Shown: positions 43,907-51,847 of the stretch, one piece after another
Layout: each line of letters opens with the position of its first letter
Position numbering within the stretch: the first letter of the stretch is position 1
Source: Pseudomonas nitroreducens NBRC 12694
GTDB taxonomy: Bacteria > Pseudomonadota > Gammaproteobacteria > Pseudomonadales > Pseudomonadaceae
Assembly (NCBI RefSeq): GCF_002091755.1
Contig: NZ_BDAI01000005.1
Coordinates: 1-64,000, forward strand
Length of the DNA stretch: 64,000 nt
Direction of reading: 5' to 3'
The notes under the pieces: generated by a model
What the model was told of the DNA's origin: nothing
The model's input: the letters and a program-made list of their open reading frames with translations, nothing else
Databases searched by the model: none
Position numbers and translations under genes: made by a program

Positions 43907-43971
43907 CAGCCGTGCTGGCGAGGTGCTAGTCTCGCCGCCACTCACGCCACTTGCGCCAAGGACCGGTCGCC

Positions 43972-45426
43972 ATGGTCATCGTCCCCGCCGAGCATCCGCT
44001 GGACTGGAAAAAGCCTCCCGTCATCACGCTGCTGCTCATCGTCATCAACGTCCTGATCTACTTCGGCTACCAGGGGGGCGATAGCGCCCGGCGCGAAGAG
44101 GCCGTACGCGTCTATCTCGACCAGGACCTGCTGGGTCATGAACGCCCCTTGTTCAGCGCCTCGCTGGAGCGCCGCGACCGCCTGGAAGCCGACCAGCAGC
44201 GCGCCCTGGAGGCCCTGCCGCGTCAACAGTTGGCCTGGCTCGTTCTCTCGGACCTGGAGTTCGGCCATGAGCTGCGCGCACTGCCGGCCTTCCAGCAGGA
44301 CAGAGCCTGGCAGGCCGCGCGCCTGAAAGCGGAAGCCGCCCGCGACCTGACCAGCAGCCTGCGCTTCGGCTTCATCCCCGAGCGGTTCACCGTCCAGGGC
44401 CTGTTCGGCTCGATGTTCCTTCATGGCAGCTTCTGGCACCTGGCCGGCAACATGGTATTCCTGTTCATCTTCGGCTTCGCTCTGGAAGCAGCCTTGGGAC
44501 GAGCCCTGTATCTGGGCCTCTACCTGTTCAGTGGCTTCTGCTCCAGCCTGCTGTGGTGGGCGCTGGATCCGTCCTGGGTACCGGGCATCGGTGCCTCCGG
44601 CGCCATCTCCGGCCTGATGGGCATGTACATCGGCGCCTATGGCCTGCGGCGCATCCAGTTCTTCTACTGGCTCGGACCGCTGATGGGCTACCTGAAGGCA
44701 CCAGCGCTGTGGATCCTGCCGCTGTGGCTGGGCAAGGAACTGTTCGGGCTGCTGCGTGCCGCCGATCATGTGAACTACTACGCGCACATCGGCGGGCTGG
44801 TCTCCGGCTTCCTCGCCGTCTGGCTGCCGCGCAAACTTGGGCGGATGCCGGTCGACGAGGCCTACCTGGCGAAGGAAGACCCAGAAGCCCCTTTCAAGCG
44901 CGCCCTGGCATCGTTGGATGAGCAGATCGGCCGCTTCGCCCTCGACCAGGCCGCCGCGCGCGGTGCGGAGTTGCTGCGGCAGTTCCCGGGGCAACCTTTG
45001 CTGGTCGAGCGCCTGTATGGCTTAGCCAAAGGGAGGCAGGACCGGGGCTTGATGAGCGAAACCCTCAAGCAGTTGTTCGCCCTGCCGCCCTCCCCGGCGG
45101 CCGACTCACTGCTGCGCAGACTGGCTGAGGAAAGTGCCGCCAGCGATACCGGGCTGCTTGCACATCCGGCCATTCAATTACACCTGCTGCGCAAGCTGCT
45201 ACATCGCAATGAGTCCGTGCAGGCACTAAGCAGCTGGCGCCGGCTGGCGCGCTCCGCCCTGCGTCCCGAAATGCTGCCGGGCCTGACCCTGCAACTGGCC
45301 AAGCAGGTTGGCCAGAAGGGTGAGCTGCAGACCGTGCACGAACTGTCACGCTTCCTCCGTCAGCACTACCCGGAAGCCGACCCGACCCGCCAACTGACGA
45401 TCTACCAGCAACACCTGGCCCCTTGA
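43972..45426 (+). CDS. Rhomboid-family intramembrane serine protease
   Basis: 484 residues from ATG at 43972. Catalytic Ser is in GASGAISGLMGMYIG (Ser about 209) and His in HIGGLVSGFLAVW (about 272); HGSFWHLAGN is the conserved first-loop/TM2 region. A hydrophilic insert (about 38-140) follows the first membrane segment and a C-terminal helical domain (about 300-484) of TPR-like character follows the protease. Substrates are unknown. It follows the DUF748/DUF2845 genes. Confidence 0.87.
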   Translation: MVIVPAEHPLDWKKPPVITLLLIVINVLIYFGYQGGDSARREEAVRVYLDQDLLGHERPLFSASLERRDRLEADQQRALEALPRQQLAWLVLSDLEFGHELRALPAFQQDRAWQAARLKAEAARDLTSSLRFGFIPERFTVQGLFGSMFLHGSFWHLAGNMVFLFIFGFALEAALGRALYLGLYLFSGFCSSLLWWALDPSWVPGIGASGAISGLMGMYIGAYGLRRIQFFYWLGPLMGYLKAPALWILPLWLGKELFGLLRAADHVNYYAHIGGLVSGFLAVWLPRKLGRMPVDEAYLAKEDPEAPFKRALASLDEQIGRFALDQAAARGAELLRQFPGQPLLVERLYGLAKGRQDRGLMSETLKQLFALPPSPAADSLLRRLAEESAASDTGLLAHPAIQLHLLRKLLHRNESVQALSSWRRLARSALRPEMLPGLTLQLAKQVGQKGELQTVHELSRFLRQHYPEADPTRQLTIYQQHLAP

Positions 45427-45436
45427 TTCACCCACG

Positions 45437-45468
45437 AAAAAGCCCCGCCGGCGTACCGGCGGGGCCTT
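45437..45468. terminator. Bidirectional terminator between rhomboid and csbD genes
   Basis: GCCCCGCCGG-CGTA-CCGGCGGGGC with A residues on the left and TT on the right. It can end transcripts from both sides; the T tract is better on the minus strand, for the BON-CsbD unit. Confidence 0.85.
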
Positions 45469-45489
45469 GATCATCCCTGGGTTCAGGCG

Positions 45490-45687
45490 CTACAGGTGGC
45501 GGCTGAAGTCGCGGACTTCCTCTTCCGCTTTCTCGCGGGTCCAGCCGTAGCGCTCCTGCAGTTTGCCCACCAGGTATTCGGCGTGTCCGTCCGCCGCCTG
45601 CAGGTCGTCGTCAGTGAGCTTGCCCCACTTCTCCTTGAGCGAGCCGGAGAGCTGCTTCCACTTGCCTTTGATGACGTCAGTGTTCAT
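45490..45687 (-). CDS. CsbD-like stress protein
   Basis: 65 residues. The start MNTDVIKGKWKQLSGSLKEKWGKLTDDDL is the CsbD pattern; the rest is charged and helical. CsbD/YjbJ proteins are abundant general-stress proteins of unknown mechanism. A strong GGAGGA site lies 6 bp upstream. It is 46 bp after the BON-domain gene and probably co-transcribed with it. Confidence 0.9.
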   Translation of the reverse strand: MNTDVIKGKWKQLSGSLKEKWGKLTDDDLQAADGHAEYLVGKLQERYGWTREKAEEEVRDFSRHL

Positions 45688-45733
45688 GGCGATCCTCCTG
45701 TTCGGAGTTGGATGGGGTGAGAAGCCGTGGTGC

Positions 45734-46081
45734 TTACTCGACCGACTTCAGGCCGTCGGCGGACACAGCGGTCACGCCTTTGATGCCCTTGGCGGTCTTG
45801 ATCGCGAGTTCCTTCTCGGCGTCGGTCTTGACGTTACCGGAGAGCGAAACCACACCTTTGTTGGTCTCGACCTTGATGTTGGTGCCACTGATGTCCTTGT
45901 CGGCGATCAGGCTGGATTTCACCTTGCTGGTGATCCAGGTGTCGGAAACCGCCTCTTCAGTTTTCTGGACGGTGTCATTGGCGGCCAGAGTCGTCGGCTG
46001 GGCGAACACCGAGTTGGCGAACGAGAAGCTCAGAGCGGTTGCGGTGGCAGCGGCAAGGGCCAGTTTGTTGAAACGTTTCAT
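45734..46081 (-). CDS. BON-domain periplasmic protein (OsmY-like)
   Basis: 115 residues from ATG at 46081 with a signal peptide (about 1-28, ending SVFAQP). One BON domain follows (SDTWITSKVKSSLIADKDI...IKVETNKGVVSLSGNVKTDAE). OsmY-type proteins are envelope stress proteins proposed to contact membranes or to chaperone exported proteins. The upstream sigma-54 promoter at 46148-46163 would make it and csbD RpoN-dependent. Confidence 0.9.
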   Translation of the reverse strand: MKRFNKLALAAATATALSFSFANSVFAQPTTLAANDTVQKTEEAVSDTWITSKVKSSLIADKDISGTNIKVETNKGVVSLSGNVKTDAEKELAIKTAKGIKGVTAVSADGLKSVE

Positions 46082-46147
46082 GGCGGTTTCTCCTGAATTG
46101 TTGGAAAACTGCGGCCCGTTCCTGGCTGCAGTTGCACTAGGACTATC

Positions 46148-46163
46148 GCAAGCCCTGTGCCAG
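46148..46163 (-). promoter_or_regulatory. Sigma-54 (RpoN) promoter of the BON-csbD unit
   Basis: The minus strand reads CTGGCACAGGGCTTGC: GG and GC are 10 bp apart, as in the -24/-12 consensus, with TGGCAC and TTGC complete. The predicted start near 46136 gives a 55-nt leader before the BON gene. The region 46082-46274 shows no obvious enhancer repeat. Confidence 0.75.
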
Positions 46164-46274
46164 CTTTTACGATCCAGCAAAAACCTTATTAATCAACAAC
46201 TTAACAAGTCAGCCCAAACAGCGACCGCTTGCAGTTTGCAAAGTCTGCCGCTGCGCTCCATGCAGGTTGCACGA

Positions 46275-47696
46275 TCAGGTACCTGAGCTCCTGCCCAACT
46301 TCGCCAGCACGGCCTCAAGCTGCACCACCTCGCCCATCTGCTCGAACGCCGGATAACGCTGGCGAATGAAAGCCAGCAACTGCTGGGCGGGTTCCACCTG
46401 CCCCAGCTCCTCCGAAAACGCCCGTGCCGCCATCAGGTAGGCGCGGGGAATGCCGGGGTAATCTGGGTAGCGCTTGTGCAGGTTGCGCAGCAGGCTCAGC
46501 CCCTCGCGGGCCTTGTGGCGCTCGATCAGCACCTCGGCAATGCGTTCGCAGACGCTCGGGTCCTCGGGCAGGTAGTCCGCCTGCAGTTGCCGGGCATTGA
46601 GGAAGGCGCTGGCAGCCAGCTGCGGGTTGAGCCGGCTGGCCAGGCTCAGGTAGTGCGGCAGGTGATTCAGGCATTCCGCACGCTCGTTCAGGGCGAAGAG
46701 CAACTGGTGATAGCGCTCATTCAGCTTGAGATCCTGGCGGCCTTCGCGCAGCGCCGCGACGAGGATCTCCAGCGCCACGCCGGTCTGTCCCTCCTTGACT
46801 CGTACCTCCGCCTCGGCCAGTGCCTTGCGGCGGTGCCATTCCGGCGCGGCGTAGCCGGCCGGGGCGTCCTCCCCGGCGGATACGTAGCCCAGTTGGCCCT
46901 GATACTGGAACACGGCATAGCCCATCATGGCGCACATCACCACGGCGAAATAACCCGTCAGGCCTGCCACCACCGGGACCATCACCACCCGCGGCAGCCC
47001 GTTGGAGAGAAGCCAGGCGACATAAGTGGGCGACTGCCAGAGGATGAACAGGAACACGCAGAGGATCAGGTAACGCCAGCCCATGGCCGCGATCACCTGC
47101 CCCACTTCGCTGGGGCTCAGCGCGACCCCCAGGCTCTTGTCCAGGGACAGCCGGATGATGCTCGCCGGCAGAACCAGCATGACCGCGATATTGGCTGCCC
47201 AGTAGATCGCCTCGCTGTGGAAATCGGCAGCCAGCCACAGCAGCACCAGGGCGATCAGGAATACCGCCAGTTGCTGGAAGAACATCCGCAGACTGTCGGG
47301 GCTGAAGGCTTCGAGCAGGCCTGGAGCTTCCTGGCCGCCAAAACTCGCCGTTTCGATCACGCTATGCAGGTATTTGGTCGCCACGCTGAACAGGGCGATC
47401 CAGAGCACGAACATCGGCGGCATGAATACACAGGCCAGTGCCAGCAAGACACAGAAGGCCAATGGCCCGGCCTGGAATCCGTAGGCGAAGAACTTCGGCA
47501 GGCGCTCCCAGAAAGGTTGCGCGGTATTCGCCGCGCCGAGGGAGCGCAGATGGCCCCGGCACAACGGGCACGACGGCGCGTACTCCGGCGCATCGGCATT
47601 GAGCGGAATGCAACAGTCGCCGTAATGGCGCTCGCAAGGCTGACAGTGCCAGGTCGCGGGCTGGGCACTGTGGTAATGACAGTAGCGCTTGTCCAT
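46275..47696 (-). CDS. Zinc-finger membrane protein with TPR-like C-terminus
   Basis: 473 residues from ATG at 47696. The N-terminal 50 residues are a B-box-like cysteine/histidine cluster (C6, H9, C18, C21, H24, C28, C29, then CPLC at 43-46 and H49). About six hydrophobic segments follow (about 68-105, 148-200, 230-285). The C-terminal third (about 320-473) is soluble and helical, with TPR-like repeats (AEVLIERHKAREGLSLLRNLHKRYPDYP). Function unknown. I do not recall it beside pnp in PAO1. It lies 94 bp after pnp, past a terminator. Confidence 0.72.
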   Translation of the reverse strand: MDKRYCHYHSAQPATWHCQPCERHYGDCCIPLNADAPEYAPSCPLCRGHLRSLGAANTAQPFWERLPKFFAYGFQAGPLAFCVLLALACVFMPPMFVLWIALFSVATKYLHSVIETASFGGQEAPGLLEAFSPDSLRMFFQQLAVFLIALVLLWLAADFHSEAIYWAANIAVMLVLPASIIRLSLDKSLGVALSPSEVGQVIAAMGWRYLILCVFLFILWQSPTYVAWLLSNGLPRVVMVPVVAGLTGYFAVVMCAMMGYAVFQYQGQLGYVSAGEDAPAGYAAPEWHRRKALAEAEVRVKEGQTGVALEILVAALREGRQDLKLNERYHQLLFALNERAECLNHLPHYLSLASRLNPQLAASAFLNARQLQADYLPEDPSVCERIAEVLIERHKAREGLSLLRNLHKRYPDYPGIPRAYLMAARAFSEELGQVEPAQQLLAFIRQRYPAFEQMGEVVQLEAVLAKLGRSSGT

Positions 47697-47743
47697 CTCG
47701 GGGCATCCTTGGAGCGAGATCGGCGGAAAGCGCATTCTCAAGG

Positions 47744-47774
47744 CAAAAAAAGAGGGCCCGCAAGGGGCCCTCTC
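47744..47774 (-). terminator. rho-independent terminator after pnp
   Basis: Minus strand AGAGGGCCC-CTTGC-GGGCCCTCT followed by seven or more T residues, 17 bp after the pnp stop. One of the strongest terminators in the window. Confidence 0.92.
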
Positions 47775-47790
47775 TTCATTTCGCTACCGC

Positions 47791-49896
47791 TTAGACGCCA
47801 GAGGCTTCAGCAGCGGCTACGTCCTTGATGGACAGCTTGATGCGGCCACGGTTGTCCACGTCCAGAACCAGGACTTTGACTTCCTGGCCTTCCTGCAGAA
47901 CGTCGGTGACCTTGTCGATGCGCTTGTCGCTGATCTGCGAGATGTGCACCAGACCGTCCTTGCCCGGCAGGATGTTGACGAAGGCACCGAAGTCCACGAT
48001 GCGCTCGACCTTGCCGACGTAGATCTTGCCGATCTCGGCTTCCGCGGTGATACCCAGGACGCGCTGCTTGGCAGCCTCGGCAGCTTCCTTGGTTTCGCCG
48101 TAGATCTTCACGCTGCCGTCGTCTTCGATATCGATCGAAGCCTTGGTCTCTTCGCAGATGCTGCGAATGGTGGCGCCGCCCTTGCCGATGACGTCGCGGA
48201 TCTTGTCGGTGTCGATCTTCATCTGGATCATGGTCGGAGCGTTCTCCGACAGCTCGGCGCGCGGGGCGGCGATGATCTGGTTCATCTGGCCGAGGATGTT
48301 CAGGCGAGCTTCCAGGGCCTGGCCCAGGGCGATCTCCATGATCTCTTCGGTGATGCCGTTGATCTTGATGTCCATCTGCAGGGCGGTCACGCCCTTGTCG
48401 GTACCGGCGACCTTGAAGTCCATGTCGCCCAGGTGGTCTTCGTCACCCAGGATGTCGGTCAGGATGGCGAACTTGTCACCTTCCTTCACCAGGCCCATGG
48501 CGATACCGGCCACCGGCGCCTTGACCGGAACACCGGCGTCCATCAGCGCCAGGGAAGCACCGCAGACGGAAGCCATGGAGCTGGAACCGTTGGACTCGGT
48601 GATCTCGGAAACCACGCGGATGGTGTAGGGGAACTCGTCCTGGCTCGGCAGCATGGCAGCAACGCTGCGGCGTGCCAGACGGCCGTGGCCGATTTCACGA
48701 CGGCCAGCGCTGCCCATGCGGCCACACTCGCCAACCGAGAACGGCGGGAAGTTGTAGTGCAGCATGAAGGGGTCTTTGCGCTCGCCTTCGAGGGTATCGA
48801 GCAGCTGGGCGTCACGGGCGGTGCCGAGGGTGGCAACGACCAGAGCCTGGGTTTCACCACGGGTGAACAGCGCCGAGCCGTGGGTCTTGCCCAGTACGCC
48901 GACTTCGATCTTCAGCGGACGAACGGTGCGGGTGTCACGGCCGTCGATACGCGGCTTGCCGTTGACGATGTTTTCGCGAACGGTGCGGTATTCCAGCAGG
49001 CCGAAGACTTCTTTGACTTCACCTGCGGAGAACTGGCCTTCGCCTTCGCCGGCGAACTTGGCGACGATCTGCTCGCGCAGGGCGTCCAGGGCCGCGTAAC
49101 GGTCCTGCTTGACGGTCACGGTGTAGGCCTCGGAGATAGCGGCACCGAATTCGGCCTTGATGGTGTTGACCAGAGCGGTGTTCTCGACCGGCGCGGTCCA
49201 GTTCCAGCTCGGCTTGCCAGCTTCGGTTGCCAGCTCGGCAACGGCACGGATGACGGCCTGGAACTCTTCGTGGGCGAACAGAACGGCACCCAGCATCTGG
49301 TCTTCGGTCAGTTCGTCGGCTTCGGACTCAACCATCAGCACGGCGTCGGAGGTACCGGCCACGACCATGTCGAGGCTGGAGCTCTGCTGCTGCTCATAGG
49401 TCGGGTTGAGGATGTAGCCGATTTCCGGGTGGAAACCAACGCGGGCAGCGCCGATCGGGCCGGCGAACGGAATGCCGGAGATGGCCAGGGCGGCGGAAGT
49501 GCCGATCATGGCAGCGATGTCCGGATCGGACTTCTTGTTGGTGGAAACGACGGTGCAGACAACCTGCACTTCGTTCATGAAACCTTCGGGGAACAGCGGG
49601 CGGATCGGACGATCGATCAGGCGCGAGGTCAGGGTTTCCTTCTCCGAAGGACGGCCTTCACGCTTGAAGAAGCCACCGGGGATGCGGCCGGCTGCGTAGG
49701 TCTTCTCCTGATAGTGCACGGAGAGCGGGAAGAAGCTCTTGCTCGGGTCGGCCTGCTTGGCGCCGACGACGGTGCAAAGCACGGTGACGTCGTCCATGGT
49801 GACCAGGACGGCGCCGGTGGCCTGGCGGGCAATGCGGCCAGTCTCGAGGGTGACGGTCGACTGACCGAACTGGAATTTCTTGATTACCGGGTTCAC
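47791..49896 (-). CDS. pnp: Polynucleotide phosphorylase
   Basis: 701 residues from a GTG (49896). Two RNase PH-like domains, with GSAGRREIGHGRLARRS in the second, are followed by a KH domain (RDVIGKGGATIRSICEET) and an S1 domain (GKVERIVDFGAFVNILPG). It degrades RNA 3'-5' using phosphate and is a degradosome partner. It follows rpsO, as in many gamma-proteobacteria, with a large hairpin between them. Confidence 0.97.
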   Translation of the reverse strand: MNPVIKKFQFGQSTVTLETGRIARQATGAVLVTMDDVTVLCTVVGAKQADPSKSFFPLSVHYQEKTYAAGRIPGGFFKREGRPSEKETLTSRLIDRPIRPLFPEGFMNEVQVVCTVVSTNKKSDPDIAAMIGTSAALAISGIPFAGPIGAARVGFHPEIGYILNPTYEQQQSSSLDMVVAGTSDAVLMVESEADELTEDQMLGAVLFAHEEFQAVIRAVAELATEAGKPSWNWTAPVENTALVNTIKAEFGAAISEAYTVTVKQDRYAALDALREQIVAKFAGEGEGQFSAGEVKEVFGLLEYRTVRENIVNGKPRIDGRDTRTVRPLKIEVGVLGKTHGSALFTRGETQALVVATLGTARDAQLLDTLEGERKDPFMLHYNFPPFSVGECGRMGSAGRREIGHGRLARRSVAAMLPSQDEFPYTIRVVSEITESNGSSSMASVCGASLALMDAGVPVKAPVAGIAMGLVKEGDKFAILTDILGDEDHLGDMDFKVAGTDKGVTALQMDIKINGITEEIMEIALGQALEARLNILGQMNQIIAAPRAELSENAPTMIQMKIDTDKIRDVIGKGGATIRSICEETKASIDIEDDGSVKIYGETKEAAEAAKQRVLGITAEAEIGKIYVGKVERIVDFGAFVNILPGKDGLVHISQISDKRIDKVTDVLQEGQEVKVLVLDVDNRGRIKLSIKDVAAAEASGV

Positions 49897-49984
49897 GGTT
49901 TCTCTACCTTCTCTTTAGTTGCCTTGGGGGAAATTGTGGAAATGCCGGGAGTCGGACCCGTTTTCATTCCCTATAAAAGCGAGA

Positions 49985-50044
49985 AAGCCGGGAGCCAGAG
50001 CCGATGAGCGGTATACACCGCCCAACGACCCCGGACTCCCAGCT
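49985..50044 (-). other. Large hairpin between rpsO and pnp, probable RNase III processing site
   Basis: On the minus strand AGCTGGGAGTCC pairs with GGCTCCCGGCT about 36 nt later, with an inner GGCGGTG/TACCGCTC region; CTTTT follows. E. coli has an RNase III stem at this place that starts pnp autoregulation; function here is inferred from position. Confidence 0.5.
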
Positions 50045-50065
50045 TCCCACTTCAGGCTTGCCGTC

Positions 50066-50335
50066 TTAGCGACGCAGGCCCAGGCGACCGATCAGGGCGC
50101 TGTAACGAGAGGTGTCCTTGCTCTTCAGGTAGTCCAGCAGCTTGCGGCGCTGGTTGACCATACGGATCAGGCCACGACGGGAGTGGTGGTCTTTGCCGTT
50201 GGCCTTGAAGTGGTCCTGCAGCTTGTTGATGTTGGCGGACAGCAGTGCAACCTGCACTTCCGGGGAACCGGTGTCGCCTTCAGCTTGCTTGTACTCGTTA
50301 ACGATCTGGGCTTTTTCTTGGACGCTCAGTGCCAT
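50066..50335 (-). CDS. rpsO: 30S ribosomal protein S15
   Basis: 89 residues from ATG at 50335 (MALSVQEKAQIVNEYKQ), the universal length. The HDFKANGKDHHSRRG-type central region (HFKANGKDHHSRRGLIRMV) contacts 16S rRNA and bridges to 23S. S15 often represses its own mRNA; the 98-nt region between truB and rpsO contains pairing ACAGG...CCTGT near 50357-50380 but I cannot assign a regulatory fold. Confidence 0.97.
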   Translation of the reverse strand: MALSVQEKAQIVNEYKQAEGDTGSPEVQVALLSANINKLQDHFKANGKDHHSRRGLIRMVNQRRKLLDYLKSKDTSRYSALIGRLGLRR

Positions 50336-50433
50336 GATGGGGCTTCCTCTGAGGTAACAGGCCAGGGACTTCTCCCTGTGTTCATAGTAAGAGGAGTGAC
50401 CGTGCCTGCTGACAGCCACCCTCGGTTCCGGCC

Positions 50434-51348
50434 TTACGACCGAATCAGTCGACGCGGCGCCAGGCGCCCGTCTTCGACCACTTCACCGATGCCGATGAAG
50501 CGACCTTCGTGATCCTGCACCCGCAGCATGCCGAACTTCGGCATTTCGGGAGCGCGTACTGGCTGGCCATGCAGCCAGTAATAGGCGCTGTGCTCGGAGA
50601 GCTGCAACAGCGGCCAGTGTTCCAGGCCGGCATCCACCGGCAGCAGGAAACGGTCGAGGGCTTCGTTGCCGCCCTCGGCATGGACTTTCTCGAGCGCCTC
50701 CAACGTCACCGACTGGTTCAGCTGGAAAGGTCCGGCCTGGGTCCGGCGCAGGGCGGCAACGTGTGCACCACACCCAAGTTCGCGGCCGAGGTCTTCGACC
50801 AGGGTGCGGATATAGGTGCCCTTGCTGCAGGAAACGGCCAGCGTCGCACAGGGCGACTCGAAGGCGAGCAAATCCAGGCGCGCAATAGTAACAGAACGCG
50901 CCTCGCGCTCCACTACCTCTCCTGCACGAGCCAGCTTGTACAACGGCTGACCGTCCTTCTTCAGGGCCGAGTACATCGGCGGCACCTGCTCTATGTCGCC
51001 ACGGAAGCGCGGCAGCATGGCCTCGATGGCGTCCCGACCAATGGTCACCTCGCGCTGCTCAAGGACCTCACCCTCGGCATCGCCGGTGGTGGTGGTCACG
51101 CCCAGTTGGGCGACGGTCTCGTAGCCCTTGTCAGCATCGAGCAGGTACTGGGAGAACTTGGTCGCCTCGCCGAAGCACAGCGGCAGGACACCGGTGGCCA
51201 GTGGGTCGAGGCTGCCGGTATGGCCGGCCTTCTCGGCATTGAGCAGCCAGCGCACCTTCTGCAGGGCCTGGTTGGAGCTCATGCCACGCGGCTTGTCGAG
51301 AATCAGCACGCCGTTGACCGCACGGCGAATGCGTTTCACCTGGGCCAC
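50434..51348 (-). CDS. truB: tRNA pseudouridine(55) synthase
   Basis: 304 residues from GTG at 51348. The catalytic Asp lies in GHTGSLDPLATGVLP (about residues 41-55), with the later YKLARAG Tyr and a C-terminal PUA-like region. It makes pseudouridine 55 in the T arm of tRNAs. It starts 3 bp after rbfA. Confidence 0.96.
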   Translation of the reverse strand: MAQVKRIRRAVNGVLILDKPRGMSSNQALQKVRWLLNAEKAGHTGSLDPLATGVLPLCFGEATKFSQYLLDADKGYETVAQLGVTTTTGDAEGEVLEQREVTIGRDAIEAMLPRFRGDIEQVPPMYSALKKDGQPLYKLARAGEVVEREARSVTIARLDLLAFESPCATLAVSCSKGTYIRTLVEDLGRELGCGAHVAALRRTQAGPFQLNQSVTLEALEKVHAEGGNEALDRFLLPVDAGLEHWPLLQLSEHSAYYWLHGQPVRAPEMPKFGMLRVQDHEGRFIGIGEVVEDGRLAPRRLIRS

Positions 51349-51351
51349 GCG

Positions 51352-51741
51352 TTACTCCTCGGCATCGCCGCCATGACGGCGATCGGCTGCCACTGCGCGC
51401 TCTATCAGCGCCGACAGCTCGGCACCACGGCGGATACTGGCGTCATAGCTGAAGTGCAGTTGCGGCACGGTGCGCAGCTTCATCGCCTTGCCCAACTGCA
51501 TGCGCAGGAAGCCCGCGGCATCGTTGAGAATGCTGGTGTTCTGCTTTACCACTTCGGCGTTGTCATCCTGGCCCATCACGGTGACGTACACCTTGGCATG
51601 GGACAGGTCACGGGCCACGTCGACGCCGGTGATAGTCACCAGGCCCAGACGGGGGTCCTTGATTTCACGCTGGATCAGCAGCGCCAGTTCGCGCTGCATC
51701 TGGTCGCCGATACGCTGGGTACGGCTGTACTCTTTGGCCAT
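51352..51741 (-). CDS. rbfA: 30S ribosome-binding factor A
   Basis: 129 residues from ATG at 51741 (MAKEYSRTQRIGDQMQREL). The KH-like core has DPRLGLVTITGVDVARDL and the AxG-type kink in LHFSYDAS. It assists 16S 5'-end maturation in cold and is usually encoded between infB and truB, as here. Confidence 0.96.
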   Translation of the reverse strand: MAKEYSRTQRIGDQMQRELALLIQREIKDPRLGLVTITGVDVARDLSHAKVYVTVMGQDDNAEVVKQNTSILNDAAGFLRMQLGKAMKLRTVPQLHFSYDASIRRGAELSALIERAVAADRRHGGDAEE

Positions 51742-51793
51742 TTTCCTAACCTGCTTACCCGAGCCAGAAGGCTCCGGGCCTGAAAGCGGCAAA

Positions 51794-51825
51794 CGCCCGG
51801 GGCAGCTTTCAAGCTGGCCCGGGCG
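51794..51825 (-). other. Long near-perfect hairpin between infB and rbfA
   Basis: CGCCCGGGGCAGCTT and AAGCTGGCCCGGGCG form a 15-bp stem with one mismatch and a 2-nt loop. On the minus strand it is followed by GTTTGCC, so only a poor T tract. It may be a partial terminator or RNA-processing site that adjusts rbfA-truB relative to infB. Confidence 0.6.
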
Positions 51826-51847
51826 CTGCGTTCACGCTCGAATACCC

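Noticed and set aside
47689..50007. Plus-strand frame of 772 codons opposite pnp
   Set aside because: Fully antisense to pnp, rich in Gly/Asp/Val/His as expected from a complement of GC-biased codons.
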